Shown here: positions 1 through 6,949 of the stretch, one piece after another
Position numbering within the stretch: the first letter of the stretch is position 1
Layout of the letters: each line of letters starts with the position of its first letter
DNA from: Azoarcus sp. DD4
GTDB taxonomy: Bacteria > Pseudomonadota > Gammaproteobacteria > Burkholderiales > Rhodocyclaceae
Direction of reading: 5' to 3'
Length of the DNA: 64,000 nt
NCBI RefSeq assembly: GCF_006496635.1
Contig: NZ_CP022958.1
Coordinates: forward strand, 2,914,001-2,978,000
Notes under the pieces: model-generated
What the model was told of the DNA's origin: nothing
What the model saw: only the letters and a program-made list of their open reading frames with translations
Database searches by the model: none
Program-made: the position numbers and the translations under genes

Positions 1-83
1 CGCAGTTCCTGTTCCGAGCCGGCATCGATCTCGAGATCGACGACCACGTTGGCCTGCCCGACAGCCCTGATCCGGTAGCGCAT
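1..83 (-). CDS. gspF: Type II secretion inner-membrane platform protein GspF, N-terminal fragment
   Basis: Only the first 27-28 codons are in the window; the gene runs off the left edge. The visible start MRYRIRAVGQ with an acidic hydrophobic stretch after it matches the beginning of GspF, the polytopic inner-membrane protein of the type II secretion assembly platform. The ATG lies 4 bases after the stop of gspG, so the two are almost certainly co-transcribed. The call rests on this short N-terminus plus the gspG neighbour and could be wrong for a small adjacent gene. Confidence 0.6.
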   Translation of the reverse strand, partial: MRYRIRAVGQANVVVDLEIDAGSEQEL

Positions 84-87
84 CGGC

Positions 88-525
88 TTACCAGTTGCCC
101 ACGTCGGCGGCTTCGCCTTCGCCGCCGGGCTGGCCGTCGGTGCCGAAGGAGAAGATGTCGAACTCGCCGTGTTCGCCCGGCTGGCGGTACTGGTAGGCCT
201 GTCCCCAGGGATCGGCCGGCACCGCCTTGCGCAGATAGGGCCCCGCCCAGCGATTCACACCCGCGGGCGCTGCCATCAACGCCTGTAGCCCTTGTTCGGT
301 GCTCGGGTAGCGGCCGATGTCGAGCCGGTACTGGTCGAGCGCCTTTTCGAAGGCGTCGATCTGGGCGCGGGCGGTCTTCACCTCGGACTTGCCGATCTGG
401 GCGAAAAAGCGCGGCCCGACGTAACCCGCCAGCAAACCGATGATGACCATCACCACCAGCAACTCAAGCAGGGTGAAACCGAGGTTGCGGCGACGCTTGC
501 AGGACTGTCTAAGGGCTGACTGCAT
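88..525 (-). CDS. gspG: Type II secretion major pseudopilin GspG
   Basis: This 145-residue protein has a type IV pilin-like signal: a basic leader (about residues 8-15) then GFTLLELLVVMVIIGLLAG, with prepilin peptidase expected to cleave after the Gly before FTLLE. The rest has the GspG pattern, including a long helix, a RYPSTEQGLQAL segment, PYL, DPWG and a C-terminal FDIFSFGTDG stretch that forms the calcium-binding loop in this family. GspG polymerises into the periplasmic pseudopilus that drives secretion through the outer-membrane secretin. The gene precedes gspF and shares a divergent control region with the transglycosylase gene, which carries a Pho-box-like repeat. Confidence 0.93.
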   Translation of the reverse strand: MQSALRQSCKRRRNLGFTLLELLVVMVIIGLLAGYVGPRFFAQIGKSEVKTARAQIDAFEKALDQYRLDIGRYPSTEQGLQALMAAPAGVNRWAGPYLRKAVPADPWGQAYQYRQPGEHGEFDIFSFGTDGQPGGEGEAADVGNW

Positions 526-587
526 GGGAGGGCCGGAGGCGCTGTACTGGAAAGCGCGCTAGGCTAGTCGGCCTATGTTTCAGCGCG

Positions 588-663
588 GTGACGTCATATG
601 ACGATTAACCGCATCGTCATGATGCCGTCACGGTGCCGTCATCCCAGAGCCACCTTGACGTCA
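588..663. promoter_or_regulatory. Pho-box-like array of phased CGTCA repeats
   Basis: The divergent region between gspG and the transglycosylase gene holds CGTCA at 592, 615, 626, 637 and 659. The middle three form 7-mers TCGTCAT (614-620), CCGTCAC (625-631) and CCGTCAT (636-642), each separated by exactly four bases. That 11-base direct-repeat geometry is how PhoB boxes (CTGTCAT-N4-CTGTCAT) are built. A 12-base perfect palindrome CGTCATATGACG lies at 592-603 and TGACGTCA at 656-663. PhoB binding is an inference from spacing and from the PhoX phosphatase downstream. Confidence 0.5.
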
Positions 664-722
664 CAACAGGAGCCTAGTCTCGCCCCTTCCCGCCCTCGCG
701 CCTGACGGCCCTCTCCCTGCCC

Positions 723-1364
723 GTGCTCCGCCCGCTGTTATCCGCCGCGCTCTGCGCCCTGCCCTTCGCGGTCCAGGCCGCCAACCTCTATGGATTCGTC
801 GACGAGTCGGGCGTCGCCCACTTCAGCGACGTCGCCGACGACCACCGCTACCAGCGCCTGCGCCTGCCCGGCTCCAACGCCGCCATTGCGCCGCGCCGGA
901 CACTGTCGGCGGCGCCGAAGGTGACCGCCGAACTGCGCAAGCGCATCGTCCGCATCGCCACGGAACACGGCATCGCGCCGACGCTTGCCCTGGCGCTGGT
1001 CGAGGTCGAAAGCGGCTTCCGCACCGAGGCGCGCTCGCCCAGGGGCGCTCTCGGCCTGATGCAGCTGATGCCCGCCACGGCGGCTCGCTACGGTGTGGCC
1101 GATCCGCTCGATGTCGACGCCAACCTGCGCGGCGGCATGCGCTACCTGTGCGACCTCTTCGCCCTCTTCGGCCGCGCCGAGCTGGCGCTGGCCGCCTACA
1201 ACGCCGGCGAAGGCGCGGTCGCCCGCCACGGCAATGCCATTCCGCCCTATGCCGAAACGCAGGCCTATGTGCCTCGCATCCTCGCGCGCCATGCCGAGCT
1301 TTCCGGACAAGCCGGAATGATCCATTCGGACTATCGCGGCGCGCCGTCCACCTGCATCCGCTGA
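723..1364 (+). CDS. Periplasmic lytic transglycosylase (SLT domain) with DUF4124-like N-terminus
   Basis: A GTG-initiated 213-residue protein with a signal peptide (about 1-19). It then has a short domain containing GFVDESGVAHFSD, typical of DUF4124, and a C-terminal soluble lytic transglycosylase domain. The catalytic Glu is E96 in VEVESGF, followed by GLMQLMP (111-117) and AAYNAG (about 157-162), the standard goose-lysozyme-fold motifs. It should cleave the MurNAc-GlcNAc bond to form anhydromuropeptides. Lying next to secretion genes, it could open peptidoglycan for the type II machine, but this is inferred. No better start was seen upstream. Confidence 0.88.
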   Translation: MLRPLLSAALCALPFAVQAANLYGFVDESGVAHFSDVADDHRYQRLRLPGSNAAIAPRRTLSAAPKVTAELRKRIVRIATEHGIAPTLALALVEVESGFRTEARSPRGALGLMQLMPATAARYGVADPLDVDANLRGGMRYLCDLFALFGRAELALAAYNAGEGAVARHGNAIPPYAETQAYVPRILARHAELSGQAGMIHSDYRGAPSTCIR

Positions 1365-1483
1365 AACACCCCGCTCCTAGAGTGTGGCCCGCACCGGGCG
1401 GCCTACCGCCCCGGACGCATCTTCGTCGCACTCACGCCGTGCGCCAACGTGCAAACGGCGGTCCAACCTCACAGGAGCAGTAG

Positions 1484-3001
1484 ATGAACGACCTCGGCTT
1501 CAACGCCTCGCGCCGCAACATGCTCAAGGGTTCCGCCGGCCTCGCCGCCGTGCCCTTCGTTTCCACTTTCGCGCTGATGGCTGCGCGCAACGCGCAGGCC
1601 GCCGATTGCACCCGTCTGGCTACCATGGCGGCCAGCCCGTTCGGCCCGGTCGCGCCGGTGGCCGATCTCACCACCGGCATGCCGCTGCTGCAATTGCCGG
1701 CCGGCTTTAGCTATCGCACCATCGGCTGGCAGGACGACCTCATGAGCGACGGCGTCACCTGTCCGGCGCGCTTCGACGGCATGGCTGTGGTCCAGCATCG
1801 CCGCGACGGTCGCAGCACCGAGCTGGTGCTGGTGCGCAACCATGAGGTCGGCAACTTCGCCCGCAAGACCGGTGCGGCTCCGACCTACGACAGCGCGCTC
1901 AACGCGGCCGGCCTGCACGCAGGTGGCGGCACCACCACCCTGGTGCTGCGCGACGGCGAGGTGGTCGATGTGCGTGCCAGCCTTGCCGGCACCATGACCA
2001 ACTGTGCCGGCGGCGCAACGCCCTGGGGCACTTGGATGAGCTGCGAGGAAAACACCGAGGATCGTACCGCGGTCGGTGGCAAGAAGCATGGCTACGTCTT
2101 CGAAGTGGATCCGGATCCCGCCCGCACCACCGCCCAGCCGCTGGTGCAGATGGGCCGTTTCAAGCACGAAGCCGTCGCCATCGACCCGACCAACAACATC
2201 TGCTACCAGACCGAGGACGCCAGCCCGGTGTCCGCGCTGTACCGCTTTGTGCCGGACAATGGCGGCGGCTACACCGGCGCCTACGCCGACGGCGGCCGAC
2301 TCTACGCGGCCCGCATCAAGCGCATCGAACGTTCGGCCGCGGCCACCCTGGTCGACGCCAACGCCACCGCCTTCGCCTCGCCCTGCGTCGGCGACGAATA
2401 CCTGCTGGAATGGGTCGAACTGGCGAATCCGGACGCCGCACCGACGACTGCCAACGTCGTCGGCACCGTCCGCAACGTCTCCGGGCCCTTCGCCCAGGCC
2501 TGGAATGCCGGCTGTGCCCGCATGCTGCGCGGCGAAGGCATCTGGTATCACGGTGGCCGCATCTACATCGTCGACACCGCGGCGGGCGGCGACGGCGCGC
2601 TGTGGGAACTGAACCCGGCCTCCGGCCGCATCAAGTGCATCTACGTCAGCAATAACCAGCTCGCCGGCAACAACCTCGACAACATCACCATCAGCCCGCG
2701 CGGCGGCATCATCTGCTGCGAGGACGGTGGCAACAGCCCGGACCAGTTCGGCAACGGTTCGCGCCTGTTCGGCATCGACAACCAGGGCAGCCCGTTCATC
2801 CTGGCGAAGAACAACCTGAACTTCAGCGCCGAGCAGTACGCCGCTGCCGGCAAGACGCTCACCGCCGGCAACGGCAACCAGCTGGGTTCGGAGTTCTGCG
2901 GCGCCTGTTTCGATCCGCTGGGCCGCACCCTGTTCGTCAACATCCAGACGCCGGGCATCACCTTCGCGATCACCGGACCCTGGGCCACGGGCAACCTCTG
3001 A
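1484..3001 (+). CDS. phoX: PhoX-family alkaline phosphatase, Tat-exported
   Basis: A 505-residue protein starting 12 bases after an AGGAG ribosome site. Its N-terminus has a twin-arginine signal (SRRNMLKG, Arg10-Arg11) and an Ala-rich h-region ending NAQAAD. The body has DUF839/PhoX landmarks: NHEVGNF, WGTWMSCEEN, GRFKHEAVAIDP, CYQTEDA, and near the end NLDNITISP and CFDPLGRTLFVNIQTPG. PhoX enzymes are calcium- and iron-dependent phosphomonoesterases that fold before Tat export and release phosphate from organic esters during phosphate starvation. The gene follows the transglycosylase gene and ends at a strong terminator. A general DUF839 protein without phosphatase activity is the alternative. 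Confidence 0.82.
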   Translation: MNDLGFNASRRNMLKGSAGLAAVPFVSTFALMAARNAQAADCTRLATMAASPFGPVAPVADLTTGMPLLQLPAGFSYRTIGWQDDLMSDGVTCPARFDGMAVVQHRRDGRSTELVLVRNHEVGNFARKTGAAPTYDSALNAAGLHAGGGTTTLVLRDGEVVDVRASLAGTMTNCAGGATPWGTWMSCEENTEDRTAVGGKKHGYVFEVDPDPARTTAQPLVQMGRFKHEAVAIDPTNNICYQTEDASPVSALYRFVPDNGGGYTGAYADGGRLYAARIKRIERSAAATLVDANATAFASPCVGDEYLLEWVELANPDAAPTTANVVGTVRNVSGPFAQAWNAGCARMLRGEGIWYHGGRIYIVDTAAGGDGALWELNPASGRIKCIYVSNNQLAGNNLDNITISPRGGIICCEDGGNSPDQFGNGSRLFGIDNQGSPFILAKNNLNFSAEQYAAAGKTLTAGNGNQLGSEFCGACFDPLGRTLFVNIQTPGITFAITGPWATGNL

Positions 3002-3050
3002 ACCGGCTGCGGCCGGGGTGCAGCCCCGGCTGACGACGGCAGCAAAGCGA

Positions 3051-3086
3051 ATCGGGCTGCGCCTTGCGGGGCAGCCCGATTTTTTT
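3051..3086 (+). terminator. Intrinsic terminator after phoX
   Basis: Perfect 10-base inverted repeat ATCGGGCTGC (3051-3060) and its complement (3071-3080), loop of 10, followed by a run of T at 3080-3086. It lies 50 bases after the phoX stop and separates it from the convergent mmsA gene. Confidence 0.9.
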
Positions 3087-3144
3087 CACCCGCATCAGGT
3101 CATCACACCAGCCATCGGTCGGAGGACCGGCGGCGCCGTCCGCA

Positions 3145-4638
3145 TCAGCCGTTGCTCGGAAACGCGAACTGCGCCTTCTCGATCCCCGCGGTCATCCAGC
3201 GTTGCGTGAGCGTCTTGCGGCGGGTGTAGAAGCGCACGGCATCGGGACCGTAGGCATAGAGATCGCCGAACAGCGAGCGCTTCCAGCCGCCGAAGCTCTG
3301 GCAGGCGACCGGCACCGGCAGCGGCACGTTCACGCCCACCATGCCGATCTGCACGGTATCGCTGAAAAGACGGGCCACCGCGCCGTCGCGGGTGAATACG
3401 CAGGTGCCGTTGCCGAACTCGTGGGCGTCGATCAGGGCCATCGCCGCCTCCAGCGTCGGCACCCGTACCACCACGAGCACCGGACCGAAGATCTCTTCCT
3501 TGTAGATGCGCATGCCCGGCTGCACCCGGTCGAACAGCGTGCCGCCGAGGAAGAAGCCCTCTTCATGGCCGGGCACCTTCAGGCCGCGGCCATCGACCAC
3601 CAGCTGGGCGCCCTCTTCCGCGCCGAGGTCGATGTAGCTGCGCACCTTGTCGCGATGCGCGGAAGTCACGAGGGGCCCCATGTCCAGCCCGCATTCCTTG
3701 CCGTTGCCGATGCGCAACGCCTCGACCTTGGGCCTGAGCCGTGCGACCAGTGCGTCGCCCACGGCGTCCCCCACCGCCACCACCACGGAGATCGCCATGC
3801 AGCGCTCGCCGCAGGAACCATAGGCGGCGCCCATGAGCGCGTTGACCGCATTGTCGAGATCGGCGTCCGGCATCACCACCGCGTGGTTCTTGGCTCCGCC
3901 GAGCGCCTGCACGCGCTTGCCGTGGGTGGTGCCGGTGGCGTAGATGTACTCGGCGATCGGCGTCGAACCGACAAAACTCACCGCCTTGACGCGTGCATCG
4001 GTGAGCAGAGTATCGACTGCCTCCTTGTCGCCATTGACGACGTTGAACACGCCGTCGGGCAGACCAGCCTCGGTCAGCAGTTCGGCGAGGATCAGCGAAG
4101 CCGACGGATCCTTCTCCGACGGCTTGAGCACGAAGCAGTTGCCGCAGGCCAGTGCCATCGGAAACATCCACATCGGGACCATGGCCGGGAAGTTGAAGGG
4201 CGTAATGCCCGCCACCACGCCGAGCGGGGGAAACTCCGACCAGGAATCGATTTCCGGTCCGACATCGCGACTGTGTTCGCCCTTGAGGAATTCGGGCGCA
4301 CCGCAGGCGTATTCGACCACCTCGATGCCGCGCGCGAGTTCGCCATGCGCATCTTCCCAGACCTTGCCGTGCTCCTCGACGATGGCGGCGACAATGCGGT
4401 CGGCGTGCCGTTCGAGCAGTTCCTTGTACTTGAAGAGGATGCGCGCGCGCTTGAGCGGCGGCGTTCTGCGCCACGCAGGAAAGGCTGCGTCGGCAGCAGC
4501 GATGGCCGATTCCATGGTCGCCTTGCTCGCCATCGCCACTTGGCGGACGGCACGCCCGACGGCCGGATTGAAGACCGCCTGCGGGCGGTTGTCGTCGGCC
4601 ACGATGCGGCCTGCGATGTAGTGTCCGAGGATGTCCAT
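3145..4638 (-). CDS. mmsA: CoA-acylating methylmalonate-semialdehyde dehydrogenase
   Basis: A 497-residue aldehyde dehydrogenase of the MmsA type. It converts methylmalonate semialdehyde or malonate semialdehyde plus CoA and NAD to propionyl-CoA or acetyl-CoA, CO2 and NADH. Visible family features are GITPFNFPAMVPMWMFP with the oxyanion Asn at 149, and the nucleophile Cys280 in GSCGERCMAIS. The Glu used as general base in hydrolytic ALDHs is absent from the usual ELGG position, which reads ALGGAKNH as expected for the CoA-dependent branch. It is 27 bases downstream of a transaminase gene, so valine, beta-alanine or other omega-amino-acid breakdown is the likely role. Confidence 0.93.
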   Translation of the reverse strand: MDILGHYIAGRIVADDNRPQAVFNPAVGRAVRQVAMASKATMESAIAAADAAFPAWRRTPPLKRARILFKYKELLERHADRIVAAIVEEHGKVWEDAHGELARGIEVVEYACGAPEFLKGEHSRDVGPEIDSWSEFPPLGVVAGITPFNFPAMVPMWMFPMALACGNCFVLKPSEKDPSASLILAELLTEAGLPDGVFNVVNGDKEAVDTLLTDARVKAVSFVGSTPIAEYIYATGTTHGKRVQALGGAKNHAVVMPDADLDNAVNALMGAAYGSCGERCMAISVVVAVGDAVGDALVARLRPKVEALRIGNGKECGLDMGPLVTSAHRDKVRSYIDLGAEEGAQLVVDGRGLKVPGHEEGFFLGGTLFDRVQPGMRIYKEEIFGPVLVVVRVPTLEAAMALIDAHEFGNGTCVFTRDGAVARLFSDTVQIGMVGVNVPLPVPVACQSFGGWKRSLFGDLYAYGPDAVRFYTRRKTLTQRWMTAGIEKAQFAFPSNG

Positions 4639-4665
4639 GGCTCCTTCCCTGTCGTGTTCGTATGC

Positions 4666-5973
4666 TCAGGCAGTGCTGCGGATAGCCTGCCGCACCGTGT
4701 CGAAGATGCGCCCGATCTCGTCGGCGGTGGAATCGAGGAAGGGCGCGAACTGGAGGATATCGCCCCCATTGCGTATCACCACGCCGGCCTCGAAGCACTT
4801 GAGGAAGACTTCGAAGCCGCGCAGGCCGGGTGCGCCGCCCCGCGCAGCCAGTTCGACCCCGCCCATCAGGCCGAAGTTGCGGATGTCGATCACGTTCGGT
4901 TCGCCGCGCAGCGCGTGGATGGCCTCTTCGAACACTGGCTCCAGCGCGCGCGCCCGGGCAAAGCTGTCTTCCTCGCGATAGACCTGGAGCGTGGCGAGTC
5001 CGGCTGCGGCAGCCAGCGGATGGCCGGAGTAGGTGTAGCCATGGAAGAACTCGACCGCATGCGCCGGCCCCTGCATCAGCGCCTGGTAGATCTCCTCGCG
5101 CACGATCGCCGCGCCCATCGGCACCACGCCATTGGTCAGCCCCTTGGCCGTGGTGACGATGTCCGGCGTGACGCCGAAGCGTTCCGCAGCGAAGCTTGCG
5201 CCGACGCGGCCGAAGGCGGTGATCACTTCGTCGAAGATCAGCAGGATGCCGTGTCTGTCGCAGATGTCGCGCAGGCGTTGCAGGTAGCCTACCGGCGGCA
5301 CCAGGATGCCGGTCGAGCCGGCCACCGGTTCCACGATCAGCGCCGCGATGTTGCCACCGTCGTGCAGCGTCGCGAGGCGTTCGAGGTCGTCGGCCAGTTC
5401 CAGGCCCCAGGCGGGTTGCCCGCGGCTGAACGCCATGTCGGTCAGACTGTGGGTGTGGCGGATGTGATCGACGCCCGGCACCGATGCGCCACCGAACGCC
5501 TTGCGATTGCTGCCGATGCCGCCGACCGACATGCCGCCGAAGTTCACGCCGTGGTAGCCGCGTTCGCGTCCGATCAGGCGGGTACGCTGGCTCTCGCCAC
5601 GCGCGCGGTGATACGCCAGCGCAATTTTCAGCGCGGTCTCCACCGACTCGGACCCCGAGTTGGTGAAGAACACGCGATCCAGCCCGGCCGGCGCCAGCGC
5701 CGCCAATTCGTCGGCAAGGGCAATTGCCTTGTCGTTGGTCACCTGGAAGCTCATGCCGTAGTCCAGCGTCGCCACCTGTTCCTGCACGGCGGCAACGATG
5801 CGCGGATGGCAGTGGCCCAGGCCGGACGTCCACAACCCGGAGAAGCCGTCCAGCAGCCGGCGGTCGTCCGCGGTGGTGTAGTAATGGCCGCGCGCCGCCT
5901 TGACGATGCGCGGCGACTGCCAGAAGGCGCGATTCGCGGTAAACGGTAGCCAGTAGGCGTGGTCGTGGCTCAT
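4666..5973 (-). CDS. Class III aminotransferase, beta-alanine/omega-amino acid:pyruvate type
   Basis: The reading frame is open much further upstream, but homology begins at MSHDHAYWLPFTANRAF, so the 435-residue start at 5973 was chosen. PLP-binding features are FFTNSGSESVETALK, the IFDEV Asp (D248) and the Schiff-base Lys277 in TAKGLTNG. The WLPFTANR start and FSGLWTSGLGHCHP are typical of omega-amino-acid:pyruvate transaminases (beta-alanine to malonate semialdehyde). The product would feed the adjacent MmsA dehydrogenase. The ribosome site is poor. Substrate is inferred from family and neighbour and could be another omega-amine. Confidence 0.87.
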   Translation of the reverse strand: MSHDHAYWLPFTANRAFWQSPRIVKAARGHYYTTADDRRLLDGFSGLWTSGLGHCHPRIVAAVQEQVATLDYGMSFQVTNDKAIALADELAALAPAGLDRVFFTNSGSESVETALKIALAYHRARGESQRTRLIGRERGYHGVNFGGMSVGGIGSNRKAFGGASVPGVDHIRHTHSLTDMAFSRGQPAWGLELADDLERLATLHDGGNIAALIVEPVAGSTGILVPPVGYLQRLRDICDRHGILLIFDEVITAFGRVGASFAAERFGVTPDIVTTAKGLTNGVVPMGAAIVREEIYQALMQGPAHAVEFFHGYTYSGHPLAAAAGLATLQVYREEDSFARARALEPVFEEAIHALRGEPNVIDIRNFGLMGGVELAARGGAPGLRGFEVFLKCFEAGVVIRNGGDILQFAPFLDSTADEIGRIFDTVRQAIRSTA

Positions 5974-6427
5974 GGAGGTTCCGGGGTCAGGTGCGTCTCG
6001 CCGACACTTTTGCGCCGGGACCGCCTGCTGAAGATACCAAATAACGAAAGCCGGATTTCGGATTGGCGCGACAATCGCGCGGAAAACCCTCGCCCTGATC
6101 TCCGAGCGTGCCGAAGCCGATTGGCGGGTGTGGCGGATCTTCATCGCAATCGCCGAATCCAACCCATTGCGCGAGCAAGAGTCCGTCCGTGGCGCTTGTG
6201 GGTGCCCCTGCTTCGCGTGCGCTGTCCCGCAACGATTTGATCCGTGCGGCGACGTTCGCCCCTTGCGCCGCACCCCCTTGACCTTGGTCAAATCGCCTGT
6301 GTCTTCCCGTTGCAGCCATCCGATCCTTGTCTAGGATCAAACGGGCAAGGACTCCACAGACGGCGATAAGCCGGGGCCAGGTCGCCGGCGACATCCACCT
6401 AAGCCCCGAACGCAAAGGAGAGTCATC
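5974..6427. other. Divergent intergenic region between transaminase and hsp20
   Basis: These 454 bases contain no convincing gene. Two elements stand out: an inverted repeat GCGCGA-CAA-TCGCGC at 6066-6080 on the transaminase side, and an FNR-type palindrome at 6278-6291 on the hsp20 side (listed separately). The transaminase frame stays open through much of this region, but the amino-acid sequence there is Arg-rich and unlike the family. Confidence 0.6.
6278..6291 (+). promoter_or_regulatory. FNR/Anr-type palindrome upstream of hsp20
   Basis: TTGAC-CTTG-GTCAA fits the half-site spacing of the CRP/FNR superfamily (TTGAT-N4-ATCAA for FNR/Anr, with C/G at the fifth position as in some relatives). 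A possible -10 element TAGGAT lies at 6332-6337, placing the palindrome centre near -60, a class I activator position. This suggests low-oxygen or nitrogen-oxide control of hsp20; binding is not shown. Confidence 0.45.
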
Positions 6428-6868
6428 ATGGCACTGATGAAATGGGATGCGTGGCGCGAAATGGAAGACATGTTCGACCGCTACATGAAGTCCTTTGGCG
6501 CACTGCGCCAGGGGACGCACGAACCGATCGCCTCGGGCGACTGGTTGCCGCGGGTGGACATCGCCGAAACCGAGGGTGAGTTCGTGGTGAAGGCTGAGAT
6601 CCCCGAGGTGAAGAAGGAGGATGTGCATGTCACCGTCGAAAACGGCGTCATCACCCTCAAAGGCGAGCGCAAGCAGGAAAAGGAAGAGAAAGGCACGAAG
6701 TTCCACCGCGTCGAGCGTTACTACGGAAGCTTCTGCCGCAGCTTCAGCCTGCCCGATAACGTGGATGAAAGCCGGGTCAAGGCCGAGTTCAAGGACGGCG
6801 TGTTGACGGTGCAGCTGCCGAAATCGGCCGAGGCCAAACCGAAGGCGCTGGAAGTGAAGATCGACTGA
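6428..6868 (+). CDS. Small heat-shock protein Hsp20 (alpha-crystallin family)
   Basis: A 146-residue protein with a strong ribosome site (AAAGGAGA, about 7 bases before ATG). After an N-terminal amphipathic stretch (ALMKWDAWREMEDMFDRY), the alpha-crystallin domain spans about residues 40-140. It contains VDIAETEGEFVVKAEIPEVKKEDVHV, GVITLKGERK and the conserved FKDGVLTVQLPK (A-x-x-x-G-V-L motif). The family forms oligomeric ATP-independent holdases that keep unfolded proteins refoldable. It converges on an accessory ftsH gene, and an FNR-type palindrome lies about 140 bases upstream, so microaerobic or stress control is likely. Confidence 0.95.
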   Translation: MALMKWDAWREMEDMFDRYMKSFGALRQGTHEPIASGDWLPRVDIAETEGEFVVKAEIPEVKKEDVHVTVENGVITLKGERKQEKEEKGTKFHRVERYYGSFCRSFSLPDNVDESRVKAEFKDGVLTVQLPKSAEAKPKALEVKID

Positions 6869-6949
6869 ATGCCGCGAGGCGGAGCCGCGCTGCCGGTCAA
6901 GCGAAGCTGCCCCGCCGTTAGGGGTGGCGCTGCCGCCCGTGCATCCGAC

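Noticed and set aside
3064..5949. A 961-codon open frame on the plus strand
   Set aside because: It is antisense to the dehydrogenase and transaminase genes, has His/Arg/Ala-rich composition without domains, and is explained by high third-position GC.
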